From: CAJXVA01 sp963761755
Lineage (GTDB): Bacteria; Myxococcota_A; Polyangia; Nannocystales; Nannocystaceae
Reading direction: 5' to 3'
Length of the DNA: 64,000 nucleotides
Assembly (NCBI GenBank): GCA_963761755.1
Contig: CAVXIC010000028.1
Location: 78,781-142,780, forward strand
Program-made: the position numbers and the translations under genes
Shown here: one piece after another, positions 15,478 to 24,206 of the stretch
How positions within the stretch are numbered: the stretch's first letter is position 1
Layout of the letters: every line of letters starts with the position of its first letter
Notes under the pieces: generated by a model
Databases searched by the model: none
What the model was told of the DNA's origin: nothing
Seen by the model: the letters and a program-made list of their open reading frames with translations, nothing else

Positions 15478-16956
15478 TCAGCCCTCGTCGTGCACGAAGT
15501 GCTCGCGCGGCCGAATCGTGGTCCACCGCTCGAACGCCTCGAGCGTGCCCGGGTCCGCTTCGGCGAGCTTCTCGAACAGGTAGTCCTGAATGCCCTTGTG
15601 CACCATGCAGATGTTGTTGTCGGGCATGTGCCCGTAGATGGTGCCTTGGGTCTTGAGGTTGTGGGCCGGGACTGTGCCGCAGTAGGGGTTGTAGGCGCAC
15701 TGCTCGCAGTCGGGCTGACCGTCGAGGTTGGAGGCCAGTGCTACGGCGCGTACGGTTTCGTGGCCCAGGAGGTCGCGGTAGCGCGAGTTCACATCGCCGA
15801 GCTTGAGCGCGTCGTCGCCCATGGCCGCGAGCATCCGGCCCTCGTCGCAGGTGTAGATGTTGCCGTCGTAGTTGTACGCCAGCGCGCCCAGGCCGGGACC
15901 CGCGGGGCTGCGGAGGTCGAGGAAGTTGGGGTCGATGCCCTGGATGATCTTGGTGAGGAAGATGGCCGCGTAGCGCTCGAGGATCTCCACGCCCTGGGCG
16001 TTGAGCTTCAGAATGTAGTCGAGCGCGCGTCGGTAGAACTCGAGGTAGTCGCTGCGCGGATACTCGATCTTCAGCCGGGTCCGCTCCGCAAAGCCGAACG
16101 GGTCGACGGGGCGCAAGAAGATCGTCTTGCAGCCGAGCTCGACGTAGGTGTCGATGATCTCCTCGTGCTGCGCGAGCGAGGCCTTGGTGAGCGTCAGCAG
16201 GGCTTCGACGTGATACAGGGTGGTGTCCAGCCCCATCTCGCCGTAGCGCTGGTTGACGCGCCCAATCCAGTACCGGGCCTTCTGAAAGGCGTCGAGCGTC
16301 GAGAGCTTCCTCTGCGAGTTGTGCAGCTTCTCGGGCCCGTCGATGCTGGTGCACAGCTGGACCTTGTGCTCGAGCAAGAAGTCGAGCTTCTCCTCGGTCA
16401 TCAGCGCCATGTTGCTCACCATCGTGAACTCCAGGCGCTTGCCGATGTCGGCGTTCTTCTTCAGCGCGTACTCGATGACGTGCCGGACCACCTCGAAGTT
16501 GACCAGCGGCTCCCCCCCCTGGAACTCGATCGTGACGAACGGGTTGGTGCTCGAGAGGATGATGTCCACCGCCTTCTGTGCGGTCTCCTTGGACATGTCG
16601 GTCTCGACCTGATCCATGTTGGCTCGCGAGGCGTGGCAGTAGATGCACGTCTCGTTGCAGCGCAGCGTGACCACGAGCATGTGCAGGATCGGGCCCTGGT
16701 CGAGGAAGTGTTTGCGCTCGCGCAGGGCGGCCGCGGCCTCCTGCACGCGGTAGGTCTCGCGCAGGAAGTTCTTCTGGTCGAGCCGAGTCCACAGCTCGCT
16801 GTCGCGTGGCACGGTGCCCTCGACGAAGCTGCGAAAGTCGTCCTTGCCGAGGATGACGTGGTTGCCCTCGAAGTTGGTGAGCACCATGTGCCCTGCGACC
16901 TCGCGGTGACGGAAGTAGGCCGGGAATCCGATGTTGGGGGTCAGTGGAGCGTTCAT
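15478..16956 (-). CDS. HxsB-like radical SAM/SPASM maturase
   Basis: 492-aa protein matching the pattern of the His-Xaa-Ser system maturase HxsB over its length: N-terminal LTNFEGNHVILGKDDFRSFV, the cluster motif C100-NET-C104-IY-C107, FQGGEPL, SIDGP, IFLRPVDPFGFA, YNYDGNIYTCDEGRML and a C-terminal CEQCAYNPYCG auxiliary-cluster motif. HxsB acts with HxsC, HxsD and a peptide HxsA bearing His-Xaa-Ser repeats. Its start overlaps the stop of the HxsD-like gene (ATGA), and it is the last gene of a five-gene minus-strand operon. No HxsA peptide is seen nearby. Assignment is from remembered family patterns. Confidence 0.8.
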   Translation of the reverse strand: MNAPLTPNIGFPAYFRHREVAGHMVLTNFEGNHVILGKDDFRSFVEGTVPRDSELWTRLDQKNFLRETYRVQEAAAALRERKHFLDQGPILHMLVVTLRCNETCIYCHASRANMDQVETDMSKETAQKAVDIILSSTNPFVTIEFQGGEPLVNFEVVRHVIEYALKKNADIGKRLEFTMVSNMALMTEEKLDFLLEHKVQLCTSIDGPEKLHNSQRKLSTLDAFQKARYWIGRVNQRYGEMGLDTTLYHVEALLTLTKASLAQHEEIIDTYVELGCKTIFLRPVDPFGFAERTRLKIEYPRSDYLEFYRRALDYILKLNAQGVEILERYAAIFLTKIIQGIDPNFLDLRSPAGPGLGALAYNYDGNIYTCDEGRMLAAMGDDALKLGDVNSRYRDLLGHETVRAVALASNLDGQPDCEQCAYNPYCGTVPAHNLKTQGTIYGHMPDNNICMVHKGIQDYLFEKLAEADPGTLEAFERWTTIRPREHFVHDEG

Positions 16957-17417
16957 GTGGCGTCCTCCTCGGGAGCAGTGGGCTTGGGTCGGCCGTGCGT
17001 TTCTTCCCACGTCTGCGCGATGCCCAGGGGATCGTCGAACGCGTCGTCGGAGAAGTCGAAGGCCTCGAGCTCGTCGAGCCCAGGAGCGGCGGCAGTAGCC
17101 TGCGCCGCGCCGAACGCCTGCGCGACGACGGCCTCGGTCAAGATGCGGTTGTCTTCGGCGACCCGGTGGTAGAGATCGCTGCTGCGCAGGCGGGCCTCGA
17201 ACGCGTCGGCGAGCTTGGTCAGGGTGTCTTCGCCGTCGACCGCCTCCTTGGCGCACAGGGTCACCCGAATCGCCTCGGGTGAGGGTCGGTCCAGCAGCAC
17301 GTAGCAGCGGTCGATGAAGCTGACCGCCGCACCCTGCACGACGTTGGTCGGGTGCGTGTCGGCAGGGAGGGTGATGGCGACGCTGAGGTCGTCGAGCTGG
17401 CGTCGGGGCGCATTCAT
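16953..17417 (-). CDS. HxsD-like protein
   Basis: 154-aa protein with the HxsD core: VVQGAAVSFIDRCYVLLDR, a short RVTLCAKE strand, a helix (LTKLADAFEARLRSSDLYHR) and AEDNRILTEAVVAQAFGAAQ. HxsD proteins accompany HxsB/HxsC maturases and may bind the substrate. Here an extra acidic tail of about 45 residues follows. ATGA overlaps on both sides (with the double radical SAM gene and with the HxsB-like gene) show tight coupling. The residue pattern plus the genomic pairing with HxsB make the call reasonable, though divergent. Confidence 0.72.
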   Translation of the reverse strand: MNAPRRQLDDLSVAITLPADTHPTNVVQGAAVSFIDRCYVLLDRPSPEAIRVTLCAKEAVDGEDTLTKLADAFEARLRSSDLYHRVAEDNRILTEAVVAQAFGAAQATAAAPGLDELEAFDFSDDAFDDPLGIAQTWEETHGRPKPTAPEEDAT

Positions 17418-19771
17418 GAGCTGGGCGTCTCCGTCTCTTTGGCGAGGCGTTCGTGGATTCGACCTCGGAAACCGGCGGGTACCGATTCGTGCCGGCGAGG
17501 GTCGTCGAGGGGCCGGACGAGGTCGGACGCCTCGATCAGCCAGGGCGGCTCGGGCACGTTGTCGAGCTCGTAGAATCCTCCGCAGAAGCAGGCGTGGGGA
17601 CACGTCGCGCACTGCGGTTTGCGGGTGCGTCGCTCGGCGAGGTAGCCCGCCAAGTTCACGGTCTCGTTGTTGACGAAGACCATGTGACGCTGCAGCTTGA
17701 GCATGTCGCCCTGCAGGTGCTTCTCGTAGCCGGGCATGAAGCAGTAGGGCAGGTTGATGACCTGGATCTTCATGCGGTCACCGAACGCGTCGATCACCGC
17801 CTTGGTGCGGTCGGCGGCGACTTGGGTGTCGGGGGCCACGTGGTGGGTGGCGCGGCCGAAGGGGGTGAGGAACTGGATGTTGATCCACCGCAGTCCCAGG
17901 GACCACGCCAGCTCGGCGAGCGCGTGCTGCTGGTCGAAGTTTCCCTTGGTGATCGTGACGTTCATACCAAGCTCGACCCCGGCGGGTCGAAGCCGCACGC
18001 AGTGGCGAATGCCGGCCACGGTCTGCTCGAAGGCCTCGGCAACCCCCACCTGCTGCGCGTGCGTGCGTGCGTCGGGTCCGTGAACCGAGAACAGCAGCGT
18101 GGTCAGTCCGCTGTGCACCAGCTTGGACGCGTAACGCTCGTACACACACATGCGACCGTTGGTGGTGACGTTGATCATCCGATAGCCGATCGAACGCGCG
18201 TAGCGAACGAGGCTGACCAGCTCGGGGTTGAGCGTGGGCTCGCCGCCGTCGAAGTCGACCATCTCGACGCCCTGCGCTCGGTAGCGATCGAGCTGCTCGC
18301 GCTGACGCGGCGGGTGCCCATCGATCTGGGTGCGCGTCCCGACGGCGCAGAACGTGCAGTGGTTGTTGCACGCGTAGGTCACGTTCATGATCAGCTTGTT
18401 GGGACCCCTCGACGCGTCGAGGCGCGCCTGGAACGTCTCCATGAACGCCGTGAGCATCTCGGGGGGGACGTCGCAGCCGGTGATCGAGGCGGCCTTTTGA
18501 AACCGGGGCCCCCAGTCCTGCACGACCGGGAGCTTGGTGTGCGCGGCGAGCTCGGTGCCCGGCAGCGGGGTGGCGTACTGCACCGCGGGATAGGCTCCGT
18601 ACTCGTCCCACAGCCTCAGCGCGAACGAGAGCGTCTCGTTGATCTGCTCGGCACGCTCCGTGGGCAGCCCGATCATGTAGTGCACCAGCAGGGACACCCC
18701 GGCCGCGTGGGCATGTCGGGCCGCGTCTTCGATGCTCTGCAGGTCCAACTTCTTGCGCACGACCTCCCGCACGACGTCGGGGCTTCCGCTCTCGGCGCTG
18801 ATGCTCACGGTGGTGACGCGCCCGGCGATGCGCTGGAAGTCTCCGGCGCGCAGGTAGTCGGCCCGCATGCCGTTGGGCACCTCGAGCAGCAGGTCGGCGG
18901 CCTCGACCGCCCCGAGGACCTCGTCGAAGTGCGAGCGGTGCACGTTGACCATCTCGTCGAGCACCGCGACGCGGCCCGCGCCCAGGCTCGCCATCGAGGC
19001 CAGCGCCTCCTGGATGCGGGCGGACGGCCAGCGACGCTGGGTCTTGGGCTCGCCCGCCTGCCGATCCGGGTTGCTCGAGCAGTGGATGCACGTGAACGGA
19101 CAGCCGCGGCTGGTGACGATCGGGAGCGTGCGCGCGTCGATGGGAAAGGCCCACGCTGCCCGGCCGAGGGTTGCGACGACCTGGTCGTGAAAGCGCCAGT
19201 AGGCGTCGGTGTCGACGAGCGTCCAGTCCACCGCCGGGAGCGCGTCGAGGTCGGCCTGCGCTCCGCGATGCACCCCGCAGGGCCGGAGGTCCCCCTCGAG
19301 CAGCGCCGGCACGGTCGACTCGCCCTCGTACTGCACGTAGGCGTCGATGCCGGGGTAGGCGGCGAGCACCGCGTCGCCGGACACCTGCACGTAGTGCTGT
19401 CCGGACTGGTAGAGGTCCGCCAGCAGGAGCGGAGCGTCGGGCAGGAACCCGCGCAGCCCATCGACCACCGGGGCCAGCACGTCGTCTCGGAACGGCGGGC
19501 GATGGAAGGGGGTGTACGCGACGACCCCGGCGTCGAAATCCCCAGCGGACGCCTCGAGCACGGCCTGGGCCGAGGCGCCCAGGTGGAGTCGGCCGTCGGC
19601 CCGGCGCTGGAGACCAGCGCCGGGCAGCGCGTACGCGTCGACCAGCGTCACGTCGTGGCCCCGGGCGTGCAAGACGGTAGCGAGCTGCACCGCGCCGAGA
19701 TCGGCGAAGTACGGATAGTCGATGAAGTCCTCGGCTACGCTGACCGGGGGATGCACGACCAGCACACGCAC
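17414..19771 (-). CDS. Double radical SAM protein with N-terminal B12-binding-like domain
   Basis: 785-aa protein with two radical SAM units in one chain. Residues 1-150 resemble a cobalamin-binding domain (LGAVQLATVLHARGHDVTLV), without an obvious DxHxxG motif. Unit 1 has C224-PFT-C228-IH-C231 and the ISAESGS strand of B12-type enzymes. Unit 2 has C468-NNH-C472-TF-C475, FDGGEPTLN, TTNGRM and SVHGP, close to the unit of the 43777 protein, and ends in CATCPHACFCGG, an auxiliary-cluster motif. Start GTG 19771. It lies in an operon with HxsD/HxsB-like genes and may stand in for HxsC. Substrate unknown. Confidence 0.82.
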   Translation of the reverse strand: MRVLVVHPPVSVAEDFIDYPYFADLGAVQLATVLHARGHDVTLVDAYALPGAGLQRRADGRLHLGASAQAVLEASAGDFDAGVVAYTPFHRPPFRDDVLAPVVDGLRGFLPDAPLLLADLYQSGQHYVQVSGDAVLAAYPGIDAYVQYEGESTVPALLEGDLRPCGVHRGAQADLDALPAVDWTLVDTDAYWRFHDQVVATLGRAAWAFPIDARTLPIVTSRGCPFTCIHCSSNPDRQAGEPKTQRRWPSARIQEALASMASLGAGRVAVLDEMVNVHRSHFDEVLGAVEAADLLLEVPNGMRADYLRAGDFQRIAGRVTTVSISAESGSPDVVREVVRKKLDLQSIEDAARHAHAAGVSLLVHYMIGLPTERAEQINETLSFALRLWDEYGAYPAVQYATPLPGTELAAHTKLPVVQDWGPRFQKAASITGCDVPPEMLTAFMETFQARLDASRGPNKLIMNVTYACNNHCTFCAVGTRTQIDGHPPRQREQLDRYRAQGVEMVDFDGGEPTLNPELVSLVRYARSIGYRMINVTTNGRMCVYERYASKLVHSGLTTLLFSVHGPDARTHAQQVGVAEAFEQTVAGIRHCVRLRPAGVELGMNVTITKGNFDQQHALAELAWSLGLRWINIQFLTPFGRATHHVAPDTQVAADRTKAVIDAFGDRMKIQVINLPYCFMPGYEKHLQGDMLKLQRHMVFVNNETVNLAGYLAERRTRKPQCATCPHACFCGGFYELDNVPEPPWLIEASDLVRPLDDPRRHESVPAGFRGRIHERLAKETETPSS

Positions 19772-19827
19772 GCCGCTACGATACCAGTCCTGCGCGGCGC
19801 CCGGGCCGGCGTCTCGCCGCGGTGCGA

Positions 19828-21003
19828 CTACTCGACGACCTCGGCGTGCTTGAAGACCTCGGCCGCCCTCGCCTCAGCGTACACGCGGCCCCAGGCGGCC
19901 GATTCGGCGTCCGCGTGGTGGTTGGCGATCACGTGCTCACGCGCCGCCGCCCCCAGGGCATCGCGCTCCACACCCGGGAGGTCCAGCATCTCGGCCATCG
20001 CGTCGGGAAGCTGATCCAGGGCCTCGAGTCCGAGCAGCGCGCCCGTCTTGCCGTGCTCGAGAATGTCCAGGTGACCGCCCACCGCCGTCGCAAGGACCGG
20101 ACGAGCCGCCGCCATTGCCTCGAGGACGGCGTTGGGCATGCCCTCCTGCAGGGACGGGAACACCATCACCTCGCACAGCGCCAGCAGCCGGGACAGCCGC
20201 TTGGGGCTTCGCGCGTAGTCGACGACGTGAATCCGGCCGAAGGCCTCCGGCGCCACGCGAGCAAACTCTTCCAGCGCCGGGGTGGCGTCGGCACGAACAC
20301 CCCCGATGAGCAGGAGCCGAGCCGGCCGCTCCTGCACGAGCTTGGCAAACGCGGGCAGCAGGAAGCGCAGGCCCTTCTTCTCCCGGAGCTCGCCGCTGTA
20401 CCCGAAAACCGGATCTCCCCCGAGTCCCAAGGAGGCCACCAGCGAGTTATCCCGTGTCTCGGGACGGAAGCGCGTCGCGTCCACCGAGTTGGCGATGAAG
20501 TGCGTCCGTCGATCGAACATGCCGGCCGCGAATCGACACAGGTGCCGCGTCACGCCCGTGACGACGGTGGCTCGGCTCAGCGCGTGCGAGACGAAGGGCA
20601 GGTCATTGCGCCGGTAGGGCGCCCGGTCGCCATCATTGCCCCGCAGGCTCACCACCGAGGGGCATCGAAGGCGTGCCGCAGCGACCGTCGCCGCGTAGCC
20701 GGCTCCCACGGCGTAGATCCCGTGCAGGAGAGTGGCGCCCGCCGCCGCGCTCACGTCGACGGTGTGCTGCACGAGGGCCCCGAGCGCATCGTGCTCGAGC
20801 GGCAACTGCCCCACGGTGTGCGTATGGATGCCGTCGTCCATCCGGTGGGCACAGGCACCGGGCGCCACGTCCTTGGAGAGCACCATGAGGTGGACCTCTT
20901 CGCCACGCAACCGTGCCTGCTTCGCGATGCGGGTCGTCGCGATCGCAAGCCCGCCGCGGCTGGGCATGGCTCGTTGTGCGACGATGACGACACTGTCTGT
21001 CAT
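19828..21003 (-). CDS. Glycosyltransferase family 4-type enzyme
   Basis: 391-aa GT-B fold glycosyltransferase. Seen: the N-terminal AMPSRGGLAIATTRIAKQAR loop, VSLRGNDGDR, NSVDATRFRP after the acceptor domain, YSGELREKKGLRFLLPAF and the E-x7-E-type nucleotide-sugar motif EGMPNAVLEAMAA with VGGHLDIL. ATG 21003 is used, giving the usual start of such enzymes. It is 28 bases downstream of a second glycosyltransferase and 56 bases upstream of the double radical SAM gene, all on the minus strand. It may glycosylate the product of the radical SAM enzymes or act in surface polysaccharide; the substrate is not known. Confidence 0.85.
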   Translation of the reverse strand: MTDSVVIVAQRAMPSRGGLAIATTRIAKQARLRGEEVHLMVLSKDVAPGACAHRMDDGIHTHTVGQLPLEHDALGALVQHTVDVSAAAGATLLHGIYAVGAGYAATVAAARLRCPSVVSLRGNDGDRAPYRRNDLPFVSHALSRATVVTGVTRHLCRFAAGMFDRRTHFIANSVDATRFRPETRDNSLVASLGLGGDPVFGYSGELREKKGLRFLLPAFAKLVQERPARLLLIGGVRADATPALEEFARVAPEAFGRIHVVDYARSPKRLSRLLALCEVMVFPSLQEGMPNAVLEAMAAARPVLATAVGGHLDILEHGKTGALLGLEALDQLPDAMAEMLDLPGVERDALGAAAREHVIANHHADAESAAWGRVYAEARAAEVFKHAEVVE

Positions 21004-21031
21004 GGGGCAGACGCTATCACCGCGGGCTGCT

Positions 21032-22198
21032 CTAGCAGCCGAGCCCGTCGTATACATCCGTGAGCGCGCGAACGCGGTGAGCCCAGGTCGCGTGCTGCCC
21101 GACCCACGCTCTGGCGGCGGATCCCAAGGCCCGGGTGCCGTCGACGTCGTCCAGCATCCCCAAGAGGCGCTCCGCGAGCAGCTTGGGGCGGGGGGACGGC
21201 ACGAGTACCCCTCGGGTCTCGTCGAGCAGCTCGCGGGTGCAGGGCAGGTCGGTCGTGAGCACGCCCCGTCCCGCCGCCATGTATTCGTAGAGCTTGATCG
21301 GGCTGCAGCCCTGGCTCTTGTTGCGTACGTCGCGGCGCAGAGGCGCGACGCACACGTCGGCCTGCATGATGCGCTGCGTGAGCACGTCGCGGGCGAGAGG
21401 GCCGGTCATCTCGACGCTGTCCTCGATGCGCAGACGCTGCAAGTAGCGCTCGAGCTGTCGCCGCCAGCGGTTTCGAACCGGGCCGGCGAGCACGAAGTGC
21501 ACCGGCCGCACGCGGGTGCACCGTCGCGCGGCCATCAGCAGCTCGGCCACGCCCTGCCACGGGGCGAGGGTCCCCGCGTACAGCACGGTGGGGACCCCCG
21601 GCGATTGGGGGGCCTCGTCGAGATCCGGCAGATCGGCGCCGTTGGGGATGACGTACGAGGGCGTCGCAACCGGGAGCCCCCGGCCCCGAAGAAACGCGAG
21701 CGTGGTCTGACTCTGCGTGAGCACCACGTCGGCGTCGTGCAGCGTCTTCGCCTCCAGCTCGCGCAGGGTTCCGAGCATCGACATCGACCGACCGACGGCG
21801 GGGTAGTGGTACTGGAGCTCGACGCTGGGCAGCCCGTTGGCCTCGAAGATGGCGGGAATGCCTCGGCGCTTCGCATACGCCAGCGCCGCTTGGCCCTCGA
21901 AGATGCCCCGAAAGTGCACGACGTTGGGCCGCGACGCCTCGAGCTGTCGGCCCACGGCGTCTCGAAAGGCCAGGGCGCGCTGGAGGTAGTTCCGAGCGTG
22001 AACCTGTACCTGACGAAGACGGATCCCATCGGGGGCCACGTTGGGTCCTCGCGAGGGCAAGGTGATCAACTCGACCTCGCGGCCGGAGTCGCGAAGGGCC
22101 CCGACCGTCGCGGTCATGCGGGTTCCCGACCCCTTGGGGCTCGGAAACGGCTCCAGTGCGATGTACGCGACACGACGCGACACGAGGTCGGTGGACAT
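21032..22198 (-). CDS. Glycosyltransferase family 4-type enzyme
   Basis: 388-aa GT-B glycosyltransferase. Seen: FPSPKGSGTRMTATVGALRD in the N-terminal acceptor domain, VIPNGADLPD, VLYAGTLAPWQGVAELL in the hinge and KLYEYMAAGRGVLTTDLPCT with the E-x7-E-like donor site. The first gene of the minus-strand operon that continues with another glycosyltransferase, the double radical SAM gene and the HxsD/HxsB-like pair. It is divergent from a membrane-protein/radical SAM pair, so the 40-bp spacer 22199-22238 must hold both promoters. Donor and acceptor cannot be read from the sequence. Confidence 0.83.
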   Translation of the reverse strand: MSTDLVSRRVAYIALEPFPSPKGSGTRMTATVGALRDSGREVELITLPSRGPNVAPDGIRLRQVQVHARNYLQRALAFRDAVGRQLEASRPNVVHFRGIFEGQAALAYAKRRGIPAIFEANGLPSVELQYHYPAVGRSMSMLGTLRELEAKTLHDADVVLTQSQTTLAFLRGRGLPVATPSYVIPNGADLPDLDEAPQSPGVPTVLYAGTLAPWQGVAELLMAARRCTRVRPVHFVLAGPVRNRWRRQLERYLQRLRIEDSVEMTGPLARDVLTQRIMQADVCVAPLRRDVRNKSQGCSPIKLYEYMAAGRGVLTTDLPCTRELLDETRGVLVPSPRPKLLAERLLGMLDDVDGTRALGSAARAWVGQHATWAHRVRALTDVYDGLGC

Positions 22199-22226
22199 AC
22201 CATCGCGTGGACAATCTGTGGGCTGC

Positions 22227-22232
22227 TATCCT
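22227..22232 (+). promoter_or_regulatory. -10-like box TATCCT, leaderless type
   Basis: GCTATCCTGG ends 6 bases before GTG 22239 in the short divergent spacer; no ribosome binding site fits between. Confidence 0.45.
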
Positions 22233-22238
22233 GGCGGG

Positions 22239-23060
22239 GTGTTGGATCAGCGCGGGGGGGGTGGCACGAGCATCGAGCTTCGGAATTCGAACAAGGCTGT
22301 GACGTACAGCGGATCCCCCGAAGAGATCGAGAGCTCGTGCGCGGCTCTCGACGCGGCCGACGATCAGACGGAGGGACGCAAGACAGCGATGGTCGCCGTC
22401 GCCGCGCTCGGCGGAGTCGTCGGATTTGGCGGGGTGATGCTCGATGCGTGGGGCGTGGCCGTTTCGGCACTGATCGTGGTCGTCGCGGCGCTCCTGTACT
22501 ACGGCTGGATCAACGACGACGACATCGAGGACCGCAAGCTTCGGACCGCCCGGGAACTCCTTCGAACGCTCCGGCCCGAGCTCAAGCCTGGCCGCCCGGC
22601 GCAACTCGGCATCGACTTTCGCCTCTACGACAACAGCAAGACCGACGGCGTGTGGATGACCCTCGCGACCACGCTCGACGACGACACCGGCCTCAAGCTC
22701 GACATCAGCACCCACTACAAGCGCAAGACCCGTCCAAAGCGCAAATACACCAAGATCAAGGACAAGCTGCACGAGCGCATCACGCTCACCTTCACGCCGC
22801 CCAAGGGACGGCGTTTCAACCCCGAGCCCTCGCAGCCCATCGCTCCGGCCCGCATCTCCACGCTGACGCTGCGCACCGCGAAGGTCAGCCCCAGGGCCAC
22901 GGTGCTGACGTACGCGAGCCCGCAAATGCTCCGCGTTCGCGGTCGTGGAGGCTGGTCCAATCACGGGCTCATGCACCTCATCGATGAACGCGACGCGGTG
23001 TCCGCAATCATCGCCTCCTATCGTGCCCTCGCGGAATCCGGCATCACCCAGGCTGCCTGA
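22239..23060 (+). CDS. Membrane protein of unknown function
   Basis: 273-aa protein, GTG start. Two hydrophobic segments lie at about residues 48-84 (VAVAALGGVVGFGGVMLDA, then GVAVSALIVVVAALLYYG) with short charged ends. The rest is cytoplasmic, basic and beta-rich (LDISTHYKRKTRPKRKYTK) with no recognised domain. A run of eight G residues lies 15 bases into the gene. It ends 2 bases before the ATG of a radical SAM gene, so the two are probably co-transcribed. The pairing hints at a role near that enzyme's product, such as a membrane receptor, but this is a guess. Confidence 0.65.
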   Translation: MLDQRGGGGTSIELRNSNKAVTYSGSPEEIESSCAALDAADDQTEGRKTAMVAVAALGGVVGFGGVMLDAWGVAVSALIVVVAALLYYGWINDDDIEDRKLRTARELLRTLRPELKPGRPAQLGIDFRLYDNSKTDGVWMTLATTLDDDTGLKLDISTHYKRKTRPKRKYTKIKDKLHERITLTFTPPKGRRFNPEPSQPIAPARISTLTLRTAKVSPRATVLTYASPQMLRVRGRGGWSNHGLMHLIDERDAVSAIIASYRALAESGITQAA

Positions 23061-23062
23061 CC

Positions 23063-24205
23063 ATGTACGACATCTCCACGATCGTCGGCACGCCGGAGCT
23101 GCTCGACCCGCTGGCCGAGGCGATCGGCTCCGGTCGGCCGCCCCCCTTTCTTCGATCGGTCAAGATCAAGCTGACCGCGCGATGCAATCTCACCTGCATC
23201 ATGTGCCGGTATGGCAAGGGCTGGCGTCCTCCCGAACTCGAGGTCGGGCGATGGCTGGAGCTCCTACCGCAGATGGCGGCGCTGGGCTGCCGAAAGGTCC
23301 ACTTCTCGGGCGGCGAGGTGCTCGTGCGCCCCGATTTCGAGCGCATCGCGGCCGAGGCTGCCGATGCGGGTCTCAAGGTGACGTTGACCAGCAACCTGAC
23401 GCTCCTCACCAAGGCGCGCGCCAAGACGCTGATGCGGACCAAGATCAGCTCGATCTCGACGTCGCTCGACGGCGCGACGGCGAAGATGCACGAGTCGGTT
23501 CGAGGCATTCCCGGGAGCTTCAAGCGCACACTCGCGGCGATGGGGCGGATCGGCCGGGAGAAGGAGCGTCGGGGTCGGCGGACGCGATTGCGCGTCAACT
23601 TCGTCATGATGCGGCGCAACGTCGCCCACTATCCCGAACTCATCCGCATCGCGGCCGAACACGGAGCCACGGATGTCGTGCCGATGCCCGTGGACACCAA
23701 GCGCGAGGATCTGCGGCTCTCGAAGCAGCTCATTCGGCGCTACAACGAGGACGTCGCGCCCGCAGTCGCCGAGCTGCGCGCTCACTACGGGATGCCGATG
23801 GACACGCGGCTCATCTACCCCTTTGGCCGTCGAAGCGACGCGATCAAGTCCGCGGTCGGTGGAGACTACGCCGCCGACTTCTACCGGGACCACAACTGCT
23901 ACGCGCCCTACCTGCACATGTTCGTCGCCTGGGACGGCAAGGTGTATCTGTGCTGCATGACCAACGGGCGCATCGAGCCGCTCGGTGATCTCTCGACGCA
24001 GAGCGTCGAAGAGGTGTTCCACGGGCCAGGGTTCGCTGCGATTCGGGCGCAGATGCTGCAGTCCCGCCTGCCATCCTGTCACGCCTGCGACATGTACCTC
24101 GATGAGAACGAGGCGCTCTCACGCGTCCTTCCGGGCCCATCGGGGCGCTCCAGCAACCGTCGATTGTCCGTGCTGCCGGTGCTGCCGGTGATCGCAAACG
24201 GCTGA
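23063..24205 (+). CDS. Radical SAM/SPASM protein
   Basis: 380-aa enzyme. The cluster motif is C41-NLT-C45-IM-C48, with FSGGEVLVRPDF, the TSNLTLL strand and STSLDG typical of SPASM peptide or glycan modifiers. The SPASM-type region near residues 275-350 has NCYAPYLHMFVAWDGKVYLC followed by CC and SCHACDMY. Length is normal for the family. The tail ends in a small VLPVLPV duplication. Downstream it converges on the GT28-like gene with a 1-base gap. It is the second gene of a unit with the two-helix membrane protein. Substrate unknown. Confidence 0.85.
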   Translation: MYDISTIVGTPELLDPLAEAIGSGRPPPFLRSVKIKLTARCNLTCIMCRYGKGWRPPELEVGRWLELLPQMAALGCRKVHFSGGEVLVRPDFERIAAEAADAGLKVTLTSNLTLLTKARAKTLMRTKISSISTSLDGATAKMHESVRGIPGSFKRTLAAMGRIGREKERRGRRTRLRVNFVMMRRNVAHYPELIRIAAEHGATDVVPMPVDTKREDLRLSKQLIRRYNEDVAPAVAELRAHYGMPMDTRLIYPFGRRSDAIKSAVGGDYAADFYRDHNCYAPYLHMFVAWDGKVYLCCMTNGRIEPLGDLSTQSVEEVFHGPGFAAIRAQMLQSRLPSCHACDMYLDENEALSRVLPGPSGRSSNRRLSVLPVLPVIANG

Positions 24206-24206
24206 G

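Noticed and set aside
14857..17172. Long plus-strand open frame of 771 codons
   Set aside because: It runs across parts of two well-supported genes (13988 and the antisense of HxsB-like); its translation is Arg/Gly/Val-rich low-complexity with no domain. A high-GC shadow.
17453..20014. Long plus-strand open frame of 853 codons opposite the double radical SAM gene
   Set aside because: Antisense to clear radical SAM motifs; the Val/Gly/Arg-rich product is typical of antisense frames in GC-rich DNA.
15478..22198. HxsA-like precursor with His-Xaa-Ser repeats in or near the Hxs-like operon
   Set aside because: I looked for short frames with H-x-S repeats on both strands and saw none; the precursor may lie outside the window or be of a different type.
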